From Branchiibius sp. NY16-3462-2 (lineage in GTDB: Bacteria > Actinomycetota > Actinomycetes > Actinomycetales > Dermatophilaceae), in the NCBI RefSeq assembly GCF_001594145.1, contig NZ_LVCF01000001.1, positions 1 through 64,000 of the forward strand: a stretch of 64,000 bases of DNA, written 5' to 3'. The notes beneath the pieces were generated by a model that saw only the letters and a list, made by a program, of their open reading frames with translations, was not told the DNA's origin and searched no databases. Position 1 is the first letter of the stretch, and every line of letters begins with the position of its first letter. This document shows positions 6,914 to 14,666 of this stretch, one piece after another. Position numbers and translations under genes: made by a program.

Positions 6914-7746
6914 CAGGAGACGACCACCTGGTGGAACGCGCTCTGGTAGACCTCATCCGGTGCGCCACCAAAGCCCAGGAACCGGGTGGACAGTCGCCGG
7001 AACACCTCGGGGTCACCGGTCGTCGTGAACGAATGGCTGGGCGCCGGAAGGGAATCGGGTCGCAGCATCTGGGCGTCGGCCAGCACTCGGTACAACTCCT
7101 TGGCTGTCTCGTCAGCGGATGAGACCAACGTGACACCGTCCCCCATCACGTACGAGATCACGCCGGTGAGCAGAGGGTAATGCGTACAACCCAGGATCAG
7201 GGTGTCGATGCCGGATTCCCGCAACGGCTCCAGGTAGGTGTGCGCGTGCTCCAGCAACTGCGGCCCGCTGGTGACGCCAGCCTCTACGAACTCCACGAAT
7301 CGCGGGCAGGGCCGCGATTGCACGTCCAGGTGCGGGGCCGCCGCGAACGCGTCCAGATACGCCCCGGATTGATGCGTCCCTGTGGTGGAGATCACACCGA
7401 TCGAGCCGTTGCGGGTGGCCCGGACCGACCGGCGGACGGCAGGCCGGATCACCTCGACGACCGGCACGTCGTACCGTTCACGCGCGTCGTGCAGCATCGC
7501 CGCCGAAGCGGTGTTGCACGCGATCACCAGTGCCTTGACGCCGTGGTCGACCAACCGGTCGAGGCAACCGAGAGCCAACTCGCGGGTCTGGGCGATCGGG
7601 CGGGGACCGTACGGCGCATTGGCCGTGTCGCCGAGATAGACGATCGACTCGTGCGGCATCTGGTCAAGGACCCCACGGGCAACGGTCAACCCGCCGTACC
7701 CGCTGTCGAAGATGCCGATCGGTGCGGTCGCCAGCTCCTGCTCCAT
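6913..7746 (-). CDS. murI: glutamate racemase
   Basis: MurI makes D-glutamate for peptidoglycan. The protein has 277 residues, and all catalytic signatures are visible: GIFDSGYGGLTV, IACNTASAAM with the first catalytic Cys, and LGCTHYPLLTG with the second. It follows the FAH-family gene with a 3-base gap and is coupled to the MBL hydrolase gene. Cytoplasmic. Confidence 0.98.
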   Translation of the reverse strand: MEQELATAPIGIFDSGYGGLTVARGVLDQMPHESIVYLGDTANAPYGPRPIAQTRELALGCLDRLVDHGVKALVIACNTASAAMLHDARERYDVPVVEVIRPAVRRSVRATRNGSIGVISTTGTHQSGAYLDAFAAAPHLDVQSRPCPRFVEFVEAGVTSGPQLLEHAHTYLEPLRESGIDTLILGCTHYPLLTGVISYVMGDGVTLVSSADETAKELYRVLADAQMLRPDSLPAPSHSFTTTGDPEVFRRLSTRFLGFGGAPDEVYQSAFHQVVVS

Positions 7747-7749
7747 CGC

Positions 7750-8523
7750 TCAGTCGTGCCGCACGAACGGGTTGCCGAGTACGCCGATGCCCTCGATCTC
7801 GACCTCGACCCGCTGACCGGGCTGGACCGGGCCGATGCCCTCGGGGGTACCGGTCAGGATCACGTCGCCGGGCAGCAACGTGAACGCCTTCGAGGCGTAG
7901 GAAATCAGCGTGGGGATGTCGTGGATCATGTCGGCGGTGGTGCCGTCCTGCACCGTCTCACCGTCGAGGCGCGTGACCACCCGCAGGTCGCTGGCGTCCA
8001 GGTCGGTCTCGATCCAGGGCCCCAGCGGACAGAAGGTGTCAAAGCCCTTCGCGCGCGACCACTGACCGTCGGACTTCTGCAAGTCCCGGGCAGTCACGTC
8101 GTTGCTGCAGGTGTATCCGTAGATGACCTGGGCGGCCTCCTCGGGCTCGATGTCCTTGCACAACCGGCCGATGACGACCGCGAGTTCGCCTTCGTAGTCG
8201 ACGCGTTCGCTGGCCGGCGGCATAACGACCGGGTCGTCCGGACCGATGACCGCGGTGTTCGGGATCAGGAACATCAACGGCTGGGCGGGCGCTTCGCCAC
8301 CCATCTCCCGGGCATGTTCGACGTAGTTCTTACCGATCCCGATGACCTTCGAGCGCGGGATCACCGGTGCCAGAAGTCGCACTTCGTCAACGGTTGTGGT
8401 GACGCCGGTCAGTTCGATCTTGGTGTAGAGCGGGTCGCCGCTGATCTGGGCGATCTTCTCCCCCGCGCCGTCGATCAGTCCGTACGTCGGGTCGCCGCCA
8501 TCGGTGTACCGCGCAATTCGCAT
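7750..8523 (-). CDS. fumarylacetoacetate hydrolase (FAH) family protein
   Basis: This 257-residue protein has the FAH catalytic domain over most of its length. GIGKNYVEHA precedes the metal-binding residues in DYEGELAVVIG and SNDVTARDLQ, and TGTPEGIGP is near the C-terminus. Family members hydrolyse or isomerise acylpyruvates and related 2-hydroxyhepta-diene-dioates, or decarboxylate oxaloacetate; the exact substrate is not evident. It resembles Rv2993c, which lies close to the leu/ilv genes in mycobacteria. It is probably cotranscribed with murI. Confidence 0.93.
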   Translation of the reverse strand: MRIARYTDGGDPTYGLIDGAGEKIAQISGDPLYTKIELTGVTTTVDEVRLLAPVIPRSKVIGIGKNYVEHAREMGGEAPAQPLMFLIPNTAVIGPDDPVVMPPASERVDYEGELAVVIGRLCKDIEPEEAAQVIYGYTCSNDVTARDLQKSDGQWSRAKGFDTFCPLGPWIETDLDASDLRVVTRLDGETVQDGTTADMIHDIPTLISYASKAFTLLPGDVILTGTPEGIGPVQPGQRVEVEIEGIGVLGNPFVRHD

Positions 8524-8561
8524 GTCAGCAGCCTACGAGCCATCGGCGCGCAAGCTGGCAC

Positions 8562-9587
8562 TCAGTCCCGCAGGTAACGCCAGCTCGCGCCGCTGAGCAG
8601 CCCCAGAATCAGCAGACCGAGCACACCGAGTGCGATGGGCAGCACCGCGTTATGGCCCGCGCTGACCTGGTCGGTGACCACCGGCGGCCCGGTGACGCTG
8701 CTCGACGGAGCCGTCGCAGACGAGGTGGTGGAAGTGGCCGTCGTCGTCGGTGTGGTGACCGCCCACAACTGTGCGATCGTGACCGCCGCCAACTGGTCGT
8801 AGCCGGTGTCGTTGGCGTGGATATCCGTCTTGGCGCACATCCAGGTCCACGTGCAGATCCGGGCCACGTTCACCGGGAGGGTGCCGTACGGCGGCGCGGC
8901 GACCGTCGTGGTGAAGTCGTCGCTCTGGAACCGGTCAGCGACGTCAGCGACATCAGCGTTCGCGCCCTTGGCAGCGGCCGCGATACTGCCGTTGAGTTGC
9001 TGCTGCAAGGAGGCCGAGACGGTCGCCAGCGGCCGGGTCGATTCGTTGAGGTAGAACACCAGGAACGGGTTGTAGTAGTTGAGCACGATGATCTGCGAGT
9101 CCGGGGCTGCCGCCCGCAGATTGTTCAGGATCGTCACCGTGTTGTTCTTCACCGTGCCCAGTCCCGCACTCACACACGCCAGGTCGACACCACCGGCCTC
9201 AGCACAGCCGGCCACGTCGTTGGCGCCGATGTCGACGGTAATGACACCCGGTGTGCCCTTCTTGCCGGCCAGGAACTTCAGCGCTGCGGCGTCCTGGCTG
9301 CTTCCGGGGAAGCACCGGTTGGCGGTGGTGCCCAGGTAGCTGGCGGTGGTCTCGCCCGAGCAGGCCAGGTTCGTCAGGGGCGCACCGACCTTTGCGGCGA
9401 CCTGTCCTACGTAGCCGCCGGTCTTGTCATCACCCTGGCCAGGTTGGTAGCCCGCGGCCAGGGAGTCGCCCAGAGCCAGATACCAACCGGGGGCCGGGGC
9501 TGCGGTCGCCTTCGTCGGGGCGATCAGACTCGAGCCGAACACCACAGCCACGAGGGCAATCAACATGGATATGACCCGCAACCGCAC
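8562..9587 (-). CDS. secreted SGNH/GDSL hydrolase with C-terminal membrane anchor
   Basis: The protein has 341 residues from GTG 9587, chosen because GGAG lies 7 bases upstream and a signal peptide then begins at once (hydrophobic stretch ending PTKATA, cut near residue 30). SGNH blocks are LALGDSLAAGY with the nucleophile Ser, IGANDVAGC, and DIHANDTGY with the catalytic Asp/His. A Thr/Ser-rich linker leads to a C-terminal transmembrane helix followed by WRYLRD, so the enzyme is likely tethered to the outer face of the membrane. Lipase or esterase activity on cell-envelope or external esters is inferred. A longer upstream reading frame lacks a signal peptide and is not preferred. Confidence 0.9.
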   Translation of the reverse strand: MRLRVISMLIALVAVVFGSSLIAPTKATAAPAPGWYLALGDSLAAGYQPGQGDDKTGGYVGQVAAKVGAPLTNLACSGETTASYLGTTANRCFPGSSQDAAALKFLAGKKGTPGVITVDIGANDVAGCAEAGGVDLACVSAGLGTVKNNTVTILNNLRAAAPDSQIIVLNYYNPFLVFYLNESTRPLATVSASLQQQLNGSIAAAAKGANADVADVADRFQSDDFTTTVAAPPYGTLPVNVARICTWTWMCAKTDIHANDTGYDQLAAVTIAQLWAVTTPTTTATSTTSSATAPSSSVTGPPVVTDQVSAGHNAVLPIALGVLGLLILGLLSGASWRYLRD

Positions 9588-9641
9588 GACCTGACTCCAA
9601 CCCTCGACCAACGTGACCCGGATCACTCTATGCCTGCTCGC

Positions 9642-9647
9642 TACACT
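9642..9647 (+). promoter_or_regulatory. -10 box upstream of the gene at 9661
   Basis: TACACT lies 13 bases before ATG 9661. A start a few bases upstream of the ATG would give a very short leader. No clear -35 is seen. Confidence 0.35.
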
Positions 9648-9660
9648 CACCGCGATCACC

Positions 9661-10536
9661 ATGGACGATTGGCAGAAGCGGCAAGCGGCCCACCACGCGC
9701 GCGTCGATGCGCTGGTGCAGACGCACCTGTCCCGGCGCGAAGAAGGTGTGAAGCATCCCGTCGCCGACTTCCTGTTCACCTACTACTCGTTCCGGCCGGC
9801 CCAACTGCGTCGGTGGCATCCGGGGGCCGGGGTCAAAGTGCCCCTGGCTGCGCCCCACGGGGACTGGCGTTTCTACGCCCGGGGCGAGCACTCGGCGTAC
9901 GTCGATCTCCCGGACTTCCTGGCCCACCGCGGCTCGAGCGTGGCGTTCGTGCGCGAGTTGCTGGCCCGGACTGCCGAGCGCCCAGCGGTATTCGGCTGCT
10001 TCGGCCTGCACGAATGGGCGATGGTCTACCGCGCCGGGCGGGAGGGTATCCGGCACACCGACTGGCCGCTGCGGCTTGGCGCTGACGGCACCGACGAGGT
10101 GGTGCGTACCCACCAACTCAAGTGCACGCACTACGACGCGTACCGCTTCTTCACCAAACCCGTACGATCGTTGAATCTGACGGTGCTGCAACGCGATTCG
10201 CAGACAGCTTTGGAGCAGCCGGGCTGCCTGCACGCGACGATGGACCTCTACAAGTGGGCCTACAAACTCACCCCGTTGCTGCCCAGCGAGTTGGTCGTGG
10301 ACTGCTTCGAACTCGCAACAGAGGTGCGGGTGCTCGACATGGAGGCGTCGCCGTACGACCTGCGCGACCTCGGCTACGACCCGGTGCGGATCGAGACTCC
10401 CACCGGGAAAGCCGAATACACCCGCCGGCAAAGGGCGTTCGCCGACCGCGGGACGCAGCTACGACGCGAGCTCATCGCTCACATCGACCAGGCGCTCAGC
10501 GCGGCTGGACCCCTGCCTTCAACAGTCCGTAGCTGA
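9661..10536 (+). CDS. conserved actinobacterial protein, often annotated 3-methyladenine DNA glycosylase
   Basis: The protein has 291 residues from ATG 9661 (MDDWQKRQ). I recall close actinobacterial relatives sharing HPVADFLFTYYSFRPAQ, FGCFGLHEWAMVYR, LEQPGCLHATMDLYKW and RIETPTGKAEY. Databases often name them 3-methyladenine DNA glycosylase, but no classical glycosylase helix-hairpin-helix is visible here, so the function should be treated as unproven. The many conserved Trp, His and Tyr residues suggest an enzyme. The 3' end overlaps the 3' end of cimA on the other strand by 41 bases. Cytoplasmic. Confidence 0.85.
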   Translation: MDDWQKRQAAHHARVDALVQTHLSRREEGVKHPVADFLFTYYSFRPAQLRRWHPGAGVKVPLAAPHGDWRFYARGEHSAYVDLPDFLAHRGSSVAFVRELLARTAERPAVFGCFGLHEWAMVYRAGREGIRHTDWPLRLGADGTDEVVRTHQLKCTHYDAYRFFTKPVRSLNLTVLQRDSQTALEQPGCLHATMDLYKWAYKLTPLLPSELVVDCFELATEVRVLDMEASPYDLRDLGYDPVRIETPTGKAEYTRRQRAFADRGTQLRRELIAHIDQALSAAGPLPSTVRS

Positions 10537-12079
10537 AGGAATCCACCAGGGCCACCCAACTCGCGTGCACGATGTTGGGAGCGACACCGACGGTGGTCCA
10601 GGTGTTCTGCGCGTCGCTGGTGGTGATCAGCACCCGGGTCGTGGCATCGGTGCCCCGGTCGGCGTCCAGGATGCGCACCCGGAAGTCGGTCAGTTCGAAC
10701 TTCGCCAACTCCGGGTAGGCATCGGCCAGGGCTTCACGCAGCGCGTGGTCGAGGGCGTTCACCGGACCGTTGCCCTCCCCCGTGGCCACACGACGCCGAC
10801 CGGCAGCATGGAGCTTTACCGTTGCCTCAGAAAGGGATTCGAGGCCGCCCGAGGCTGAATCGATCAGGATCCGCCAGGACTCCTCCTCGAAGTAGCGCGG
10901 CACCTCACCGGTGACCTCCGAGCGCAGCAGCAACTCGAACGATGCATCGGCTGCATCGAAGGTCCAGCCCTGCTGCTCCAACTCCTTGACCCGCGCCACC
11001 ACGCGCGCCAGGAGCTGCGGATCGTCGCCCAGGTCGTAACCCAGCTCGCGGCCCTTGAGTTCGATGCTGGCACGGCCGGCCATATCGGACACCAGCGTGC
11101 GCATCGAGTTGCCGACCAGCGCGGGGTCGATGTGCTGGTAGAGATCGGGATCGACCTTGAGGGCGCTGGCGTGCAGACCGGCCTTGTGCGCGAATGCGCT
11201 TGCGCCCACGTAGGGTTGGCGCCCGGCCGGCGCGATGTTGGTGACCTCGGCGATGGCGTGCGACAGGTGCAGCGCCTGGGCCAGTGCCTCGGGCGCGATC
11301 AGGTCGTAGCCGAGTTTGAGTTGGAGGTCCGCAGCGGTGGTGAGCAGGTCGGCGTTGCCCGTCCGCTCGCCGTACCCGTTGACCGTCCCCTGCACATGCG
11401 TGGCCCCGGCCCGTACGGCGGCCACCGAGTTGGCGACCGCACAGCCAGTGTCGTTGTGGGCGTGGATGCCCAGACGTGCCCCGGTCTGCGCCAGGACATC
11501 GGTCACCACGGCGTCGACCTGGTGCGGCAACATACCGCCGTTGGTGTCGCAGAGCGCGACCACTTCGGCGCCGGCGTCGGCAGCGGTCCGCACGACGGTC
11601 AGGGCGTACTCGCGGTCGAGGTGATAGCCGTCGAAGAAGTGCTCGGCGTCCAGGAACACCCGACGCCCCTGAGACACAAGGAAGCTCACGGTGTCCCGGA
11701 TCATCGCCAGGTTCTCATCCAGGGTGGTCCGCAGCGCGTCGGTGACGTGCCGAACGTGCGACTTGGCGACCAGCGTGACCACGGGTGTCTGCGCGTCCAG
11801 CAACGCCAGCACCTGGGGGTCCTCACCGGCCCGGCCGCCGGCGCGACGGGTCGCACCGAACGCCGCCAGCACGGCCCCCTGCAACGTCAGTTCGTCGCGG
11901 GCCCGGGCGAAGAACTCGGTATCGGTGGGATTGGCGCCCGGCCAGCCACCCTCAATGAAGCCGAAGCCCATCGCGTCCAGGTGCGCCGCAATGGCCAGTT
12001 TGTCGCTGGCGGTGAGGTTCAGTCCCTCTTGCTGGGCCCCGTCGCGCAGGGTCGTGTCGTAGACGTGCAGGTCGCTCAT
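10496..12079 (-). CDS. cimA: (R)-citramalate synthase
   Basis: CimA condenses pyruvate and acetyl-CoA to citramalate, the threonine-independent entry to isoleucine. The protein has 527 residues. The N-terminal HMGL-like TIM barrel has DTTLRDGAQQEG and the metal site GIHAHNDTGCAVANS. The C-terminal third is the LeuA allosteric (dimer) domain. Length and TTLRDGAQQEG favour CimA over LeuA (usually TTLRDGEQSPG). It is the last gene after leuB-ilvE, separated from ilvE by a leader peptide and attenuator (12169-12277), which argues for control by charged branched-chain tRNA. Confidence 0.95.
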   Translation of the reverse strand: MSDLHVYDTTLRDGAQQEGLNLTASDKLAIAAHLDAMGFGFIEGGWPGANPTDTEFFARARDELTLQGAVLAAFGATRRAGGRAGEDPQVLALLDAQTPVVTLVAKSHVRHVTDALRTTLDENLAMIRDTVSFLVSQGRRVFLDAEHFFDGYHLDREYALTVVRTAADAGAEVVALCDTNGGMLPHQVDAVVTDVLAQTGARLGIHAHNDTGCAVANSVAAVRAGATHVQGTVNGYGERTGNADLLTTAADLQLKLGYDLIAPEALAQALHLSHAIAEVTNIAPAGRQPYVGASAFAHKAGLHASALKVDPDLYQHIDPALVGNSMRTLVSDMAGRASIELKGRELGYDLGDDPQLLARVVARVKELEQQGWTFDAADASFELLLRSEVTGEVPRYFEEESWRILIDSASGGLESLSEATVKLHAAGRRRVATGEGNGPVNALDHALREALADAYPELAKFELTDFRVRILDADRGTDATTRVLITTSDAQNTWTTVGVAPNIVHASWVALVDSFSYGLLKAGVQPR

Positions 12080-12168
12080 GCCGGTGTCTTCTCGTCGTTC
12101 GCTGGTTTCGTCACGTGTCGCCGGATCCCTCCGATCGCCTCATGCCGCCCGGGGTGGTGGTGGACATG

Positions 12169-12195
12169 AAAAAACCTCCCGGGGTAACGGGAGGT
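12169..12195 (-). terminator. attenuator terminator before cimA
   Basis: On the minus strand ACCTCCCG pairs with CGGGAGGT around a short loop, followed at once by six U residues (plus-strand A run 12169-12174). It is a classic intrinsic terminator 90 bases upstream of the cimA start and 26 bases after the leader peptide stop, so it would abort transcription into cimA unless overridden. Confidence 0.85.
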
Positions 12196-12196
12196 C

Positions 12197-12221
12197 GCGC
12201 GTCGGAGGGGATCCGACGCGC
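12197..12221 (-). promoter_or_regulatory. leader hairpin overlapping the end of the cimA leader peptide
   Basis: GCGCGTCGGA (12197-12206) and TCCGACGCGC (12212-12221) form a perfect 10-bp stem with a 5-base loop. It starts at the leader peptide stop codon, so a ribosome stalled on or finishing the leader would decide whether it forms. This suits a pause or protector hairpin in attenuation. Confidence 0.7.
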
Positions 12222-12277
12222 TACGCGATAATGACGGTGGTCGTCAACACGTTGATCAGCGTCTCACCGGGACTCAT
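12221..12277 (-). CDS. cimA leader peptide (branched-chain/Thr-rich)
   Basis: This short frame encodes 18 residues, MSPGETLINVLTTTVIIA. An in-frame ATG at 12292 would add MRGLL. Ten of the last twelve residues are Leu, Ile, Val or Thr, including a terminal Val-Ile-Ile. It is followed immediately by a hairpin and an intrinsic terminator. Composition, position and downstream structure mark it as an attenuation leader sensing charged tRNA for Ile, Val or Leu. GGA lies a few bases before the ATG; no strong ribosome-binding site is seen. Confidence 0.75.
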   Translation of the reverse strand: MSPGETLINVLTTTVIIA

Positions 12278-12352
12278 CAGGAGTCCACGCATTGGCGCGG
12301 CCGTCTTGCATGGTGAGAATTGCCACTTGCTCGGATCCGCTGGTGCGCGCCG

Positions 12353-13447
12353 TCAGACCAGCCGGAACAACCAGTCGTGGGTGTCCTGCGTCTGGCCCTT
12401 CTGGATGCCGAGCAGCGTGCTGCGGATCTTGTCGGCCACCGGTCCTGCGGTGCCCTCCGGGCCCATCGAGAGTTCGCCACCCTCCCAGACCAATCGTCCG
12501 ACGGGAGTGACGACCGCGGCGGTCCCGCAGGCGAACGCCTCGGTGATCTGGCCGGATTCAACGCCCTCGCGCCATTCGTCGATGCTGACCCGGCGCTCCT
12601 CGGGCTGCAGGTCCAGATCCTTGGCCAGTTCCAGGATGGAGTCGCGGGTGACGCCCTCGAGAATCGAACCGGTCAGCGCCGGGGTGACCAGGCGGCCATC
12701 GGCGTAGACGAGGAAGAGGTTCATCCCACCCAGTTCCTCGATCCACTTCTGCTCGACCGAATCCAGGAACACACTCTGGTCGCAGCCGCGTTCGCTGGCC
12801 TCGATCTGGGCAGCCAGAGAAGCGGCATAGTTGCCGCCGCACTTGGCGGCTCCGGTGCCACCGACACCGGCCCGTGAGTAGTGCTGGGAGATCCACAGCG
12901 AGACCGGCTTCACGCCACCGGAGAAGTAGGCACCGGCGGGTGAGGCGATCACGGCGTACGTCACGCCCAGCGCCGGGCGGACGCCGAGGAAGGACTCGGA
13001 GGCAAACATGAACGGGCGCAGGTAGAGGCTGGACTCCCCCGCCTCGGCGCCGGGCACCCACGATTCGTCGATGGCGACCAGTTGCTTCAGTGACTCGATG
13101 AAGTCTTCCTCCGGCAGCACCGGCAACGCCAGCCGTGCGGCGCTGCGGGCGAACCGGGCGGCGTTGGCCTGCGGCCGGAAGGTCCACACCGAGCCATCCG
13201 CGTGCCGGTAGGCCTTGAGCCCCTCGAAGATCTCCTGGGCGTAGTGCAGTACGGCGGCGCTCGGGTCCAGCTCCAGCGGCCCGTAGGGCTTGACCTGCCA
13301 GTCGTGCCAACCCTTTTCGGGATTCCAGTTCGCGACCACCATGTGATCGGTGAACGTCTTGCCGAAGCCGGGGTCGGCGAGTACCGCGAGCCGCTCGATC
13401 TCGGCGAGTCGGTCGGGTCGCTCCGTCACGGTGAACTGCTGTGCCAT
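12353..13447 (-). CDS. ilvE: branched-chain amino-acid aminotransferase
   Basis: IlvE performs the last step of Ile, Val and Leu synthesis, transferring the amino group from glutamate. The protein has 364 residues and belongs to fold-type IV PLP enzymes. The PLP lysine is probably Lys202 in GAAKCGGNYAASL. Other signatures are LHYAQEIFEGLKAYR, YLRPFMFASE and EAFACGTAAVVTPVG. It lies 9 bases after leuB and upstream of the attenuated cimA gene, forming a leuB-ilvE-cimA unit. Cytoplasmic. Confidence 0.97.
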   Translation of the reverse strand: MAQQFTVTERPDRLAEIERLAVLADPGFGKTFTDHMVVANWNPEKGWHDWQVKPYGPLELDPSAAVLHYAQEIFEGLKAYRHADGSVWTFRPQANAARFARSAARLALPVLPEEDFIESLKQLVAIDESWVPGAEAGESSLYLRPFMFASESFLGVRPALGVTYAVIASPAGAYFSGGVKPVSLWISQHYSRAGVGGTGAAKCGGNYAASLAAQIEASERGCDQSVFLDSVEQKWIEELGGMNLFLVYADGRLVTPALTGSILEGVTRDSILELAKDLDLQPEERRVSIDEWREGVESGQITEAFACGTAAVVTPVGRLVWEGGELSMGPEGTAGPVADKIRSTLLGIQKGQTQDTHDWLFRLV

Positions 13448-13456
13448 GACCGAAGC

Positions 13457-14515
13457 CTAACCCTGTGCTGCCGCGGCGGCGATGGCGTCACCGACCTGAC
13501 TGGTGCTGCGGATCGCATCGCCCCGGCTGGCCAGATCCGCCGCCACAGCGTTCTCGATCCGCTGCGCTTCATCCCTGCGACCCAGGTGCTCCAGGAGCAT
13601 GGCCACCGACAAGATGGTGGCGGTGGGGTCGGCCTTGCCCTGGCCAGCGATATCAGGTGCCGAGCCGTGCACCGGCTCGAACATGCTCGGCGTGGTGCGG
13701 TCGGGGTTGATGTTGCCCGACGCTGCCAGTCCGATGCCGCCGGTGACCGCGGCCGCGAGGTCGGTGACGATATCGCCGAAGAGGTTGTCAGTGACGATCA
13801 CATCGAAGCGGCCGGGATCGGTCGCCAGATAGATGGTCGCCGCATCGACATGGGCGTAGGCAGTGGTGACGTCAGGGAACTCCTGCCCCACCTCGTCGAC
13901 GGTGCGCCGCCATAGATGACCGGCGTAGGACAACACGTTGTGCTTGTGCAGCAACGTCAGATGCTTTCGCTCCCGGGCCTGGGCGCGCGTGAAGGCATCC
14001 CGGACCGTGCGCTCCACGCCGAAGCGGGTGTTCACGCTGACCTCGGTGGCCAGTTCCTGCGGGGTGCCGACGCGCAGCGCGCCACCGTTACCGGTGTACG
14101 GACCTTCTGTCCCCTCGCGGACCACGACGAAGTCGATACCGTCGGGCGCGACCCGGTCGACATCCAGCGGTGACGCAACGCCGGGAAAGAGCTTGGCCGG
14201 GCGCAGATTGATGTAGTGGTCCAACTCGAAGCGGATGCGCAGCAGCAACTGCCGCTCCAGGACTCCACTGGGCACGGTCGGATCGCCAATGGCTCCGAGC
14301 AGGATGGCGTCATGGTCGCGCAACTCCTCCAGCACGGAGTCCGGCAGGGTTTCACCCGTGGCGTGCCAGCGTCGGGCACCGAGGTCGTACTCGGTGCGGG
14401 CCACCTTCGCGGTCGTCACCGCATCAAGGACCTTCAGGCCCTCGGCAACTACCTCCGGGCCGATCCCATCGCCAGCGATGACGGCCAGATTGACGGTTTC
14501 GGCAGGATTCGACAT
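13457..14515 (-). CDS. leuB: 3-isopropylmalate dehydrogenase
   Basis: LeuB oxidises and decarboxylates 3-isopropylmalate in leucine synthesis; with citramalate-derived substrate it also serves the CimA route. The protein has 352 residues from ATG 14515. The open frame extends upstream, but that part covers the promoter repeats and lacks a family match. Signatures are AVIAGDGIGPEV, the LLLRIRFELDHYINLRPAK substrate region, VVREGTEGPYTG, and TDNLFGDIVTDLAA for metal binding. The -10-like TACCCT (14522-14527) 6 bases before the ATG suggests a leaderless start, with a pair of direct repeats upstream as a likely operator. Confidence 0.97.
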   Translation of the reverse strand: MSNPAETVNLAVIAGDGIGPEVVAEGLKVLDAVTTAKVARTEYDLGARRWHATGETLPDSVLEELRDHDAILLGAIGDPTVPSGVLERQLLLRIRFELDHYINLRPAKLFPGVASPLDVDRVAPDGIDFVVVREGTEGPYTGNGGALRVGTPQELATEVSVNTRFGVERTVRDAFTRAQARERKHLTLLHKHNVLSYAGHLWRRTVDEVGQEFPDVTTAYAHVDAATIYLATDPGRFDVIVTDNLFGDIVTDLAAAVTGGIGLAASGNINPDRTTPSMFEPVHGSAPDIAGQGKADPTATILSVAMLLEHLGRRDEAQRIENAVAADLASRGDAIRSTSQVGDAIAAAAAQG

Positions 14516-14521
14516 ATCTCC

Positions 14522-14574
14522 AGGGTAAAACTGCGTCTTGCCATGCGAAATCGAAGTCTCGCCATGAGAGATGT
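14522..14574 (-). promoter_or_regulatory. leuB promoter with two direct repeats
   Basis: TACCCT (minus strand, 14522-14527) is a -10 box 6 bases before the leuB ATG. Upstream are two related elements read on the plus strand: GTCTTGCCATGCGAAAT at 14535-14551 and GTCTCGCCATGAGAGAT at 14556-14572. They match at 14 of 17 positions and are 21 bp apart, two helical turns. The distal copy contains the palindrome TCTC-N5-GAGA. The proximal copy covers the likely -35 region, which suits repression. IclR-type leucine regulators (LtbR/NdgR) are a candidate family, by inference only. Confidence 0.5.
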
Positions 14575-14666
14575 GGAGCGAACGGCGTCTCGCACGTCCG
14601 CAACATTGAACGTCTCGTGCGGGCCTCGTGCGCGTTGTGACCCACGCCACTTACCATGGTGTAACT

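Noticed and set aside
10496..12079. 2-isopropylmalate synthase (leuA) for the HMGL-type gene
   Set aside because: TTLRDGAQQEG, the length and the domain layout fit citramalate synthase better than LeuA.
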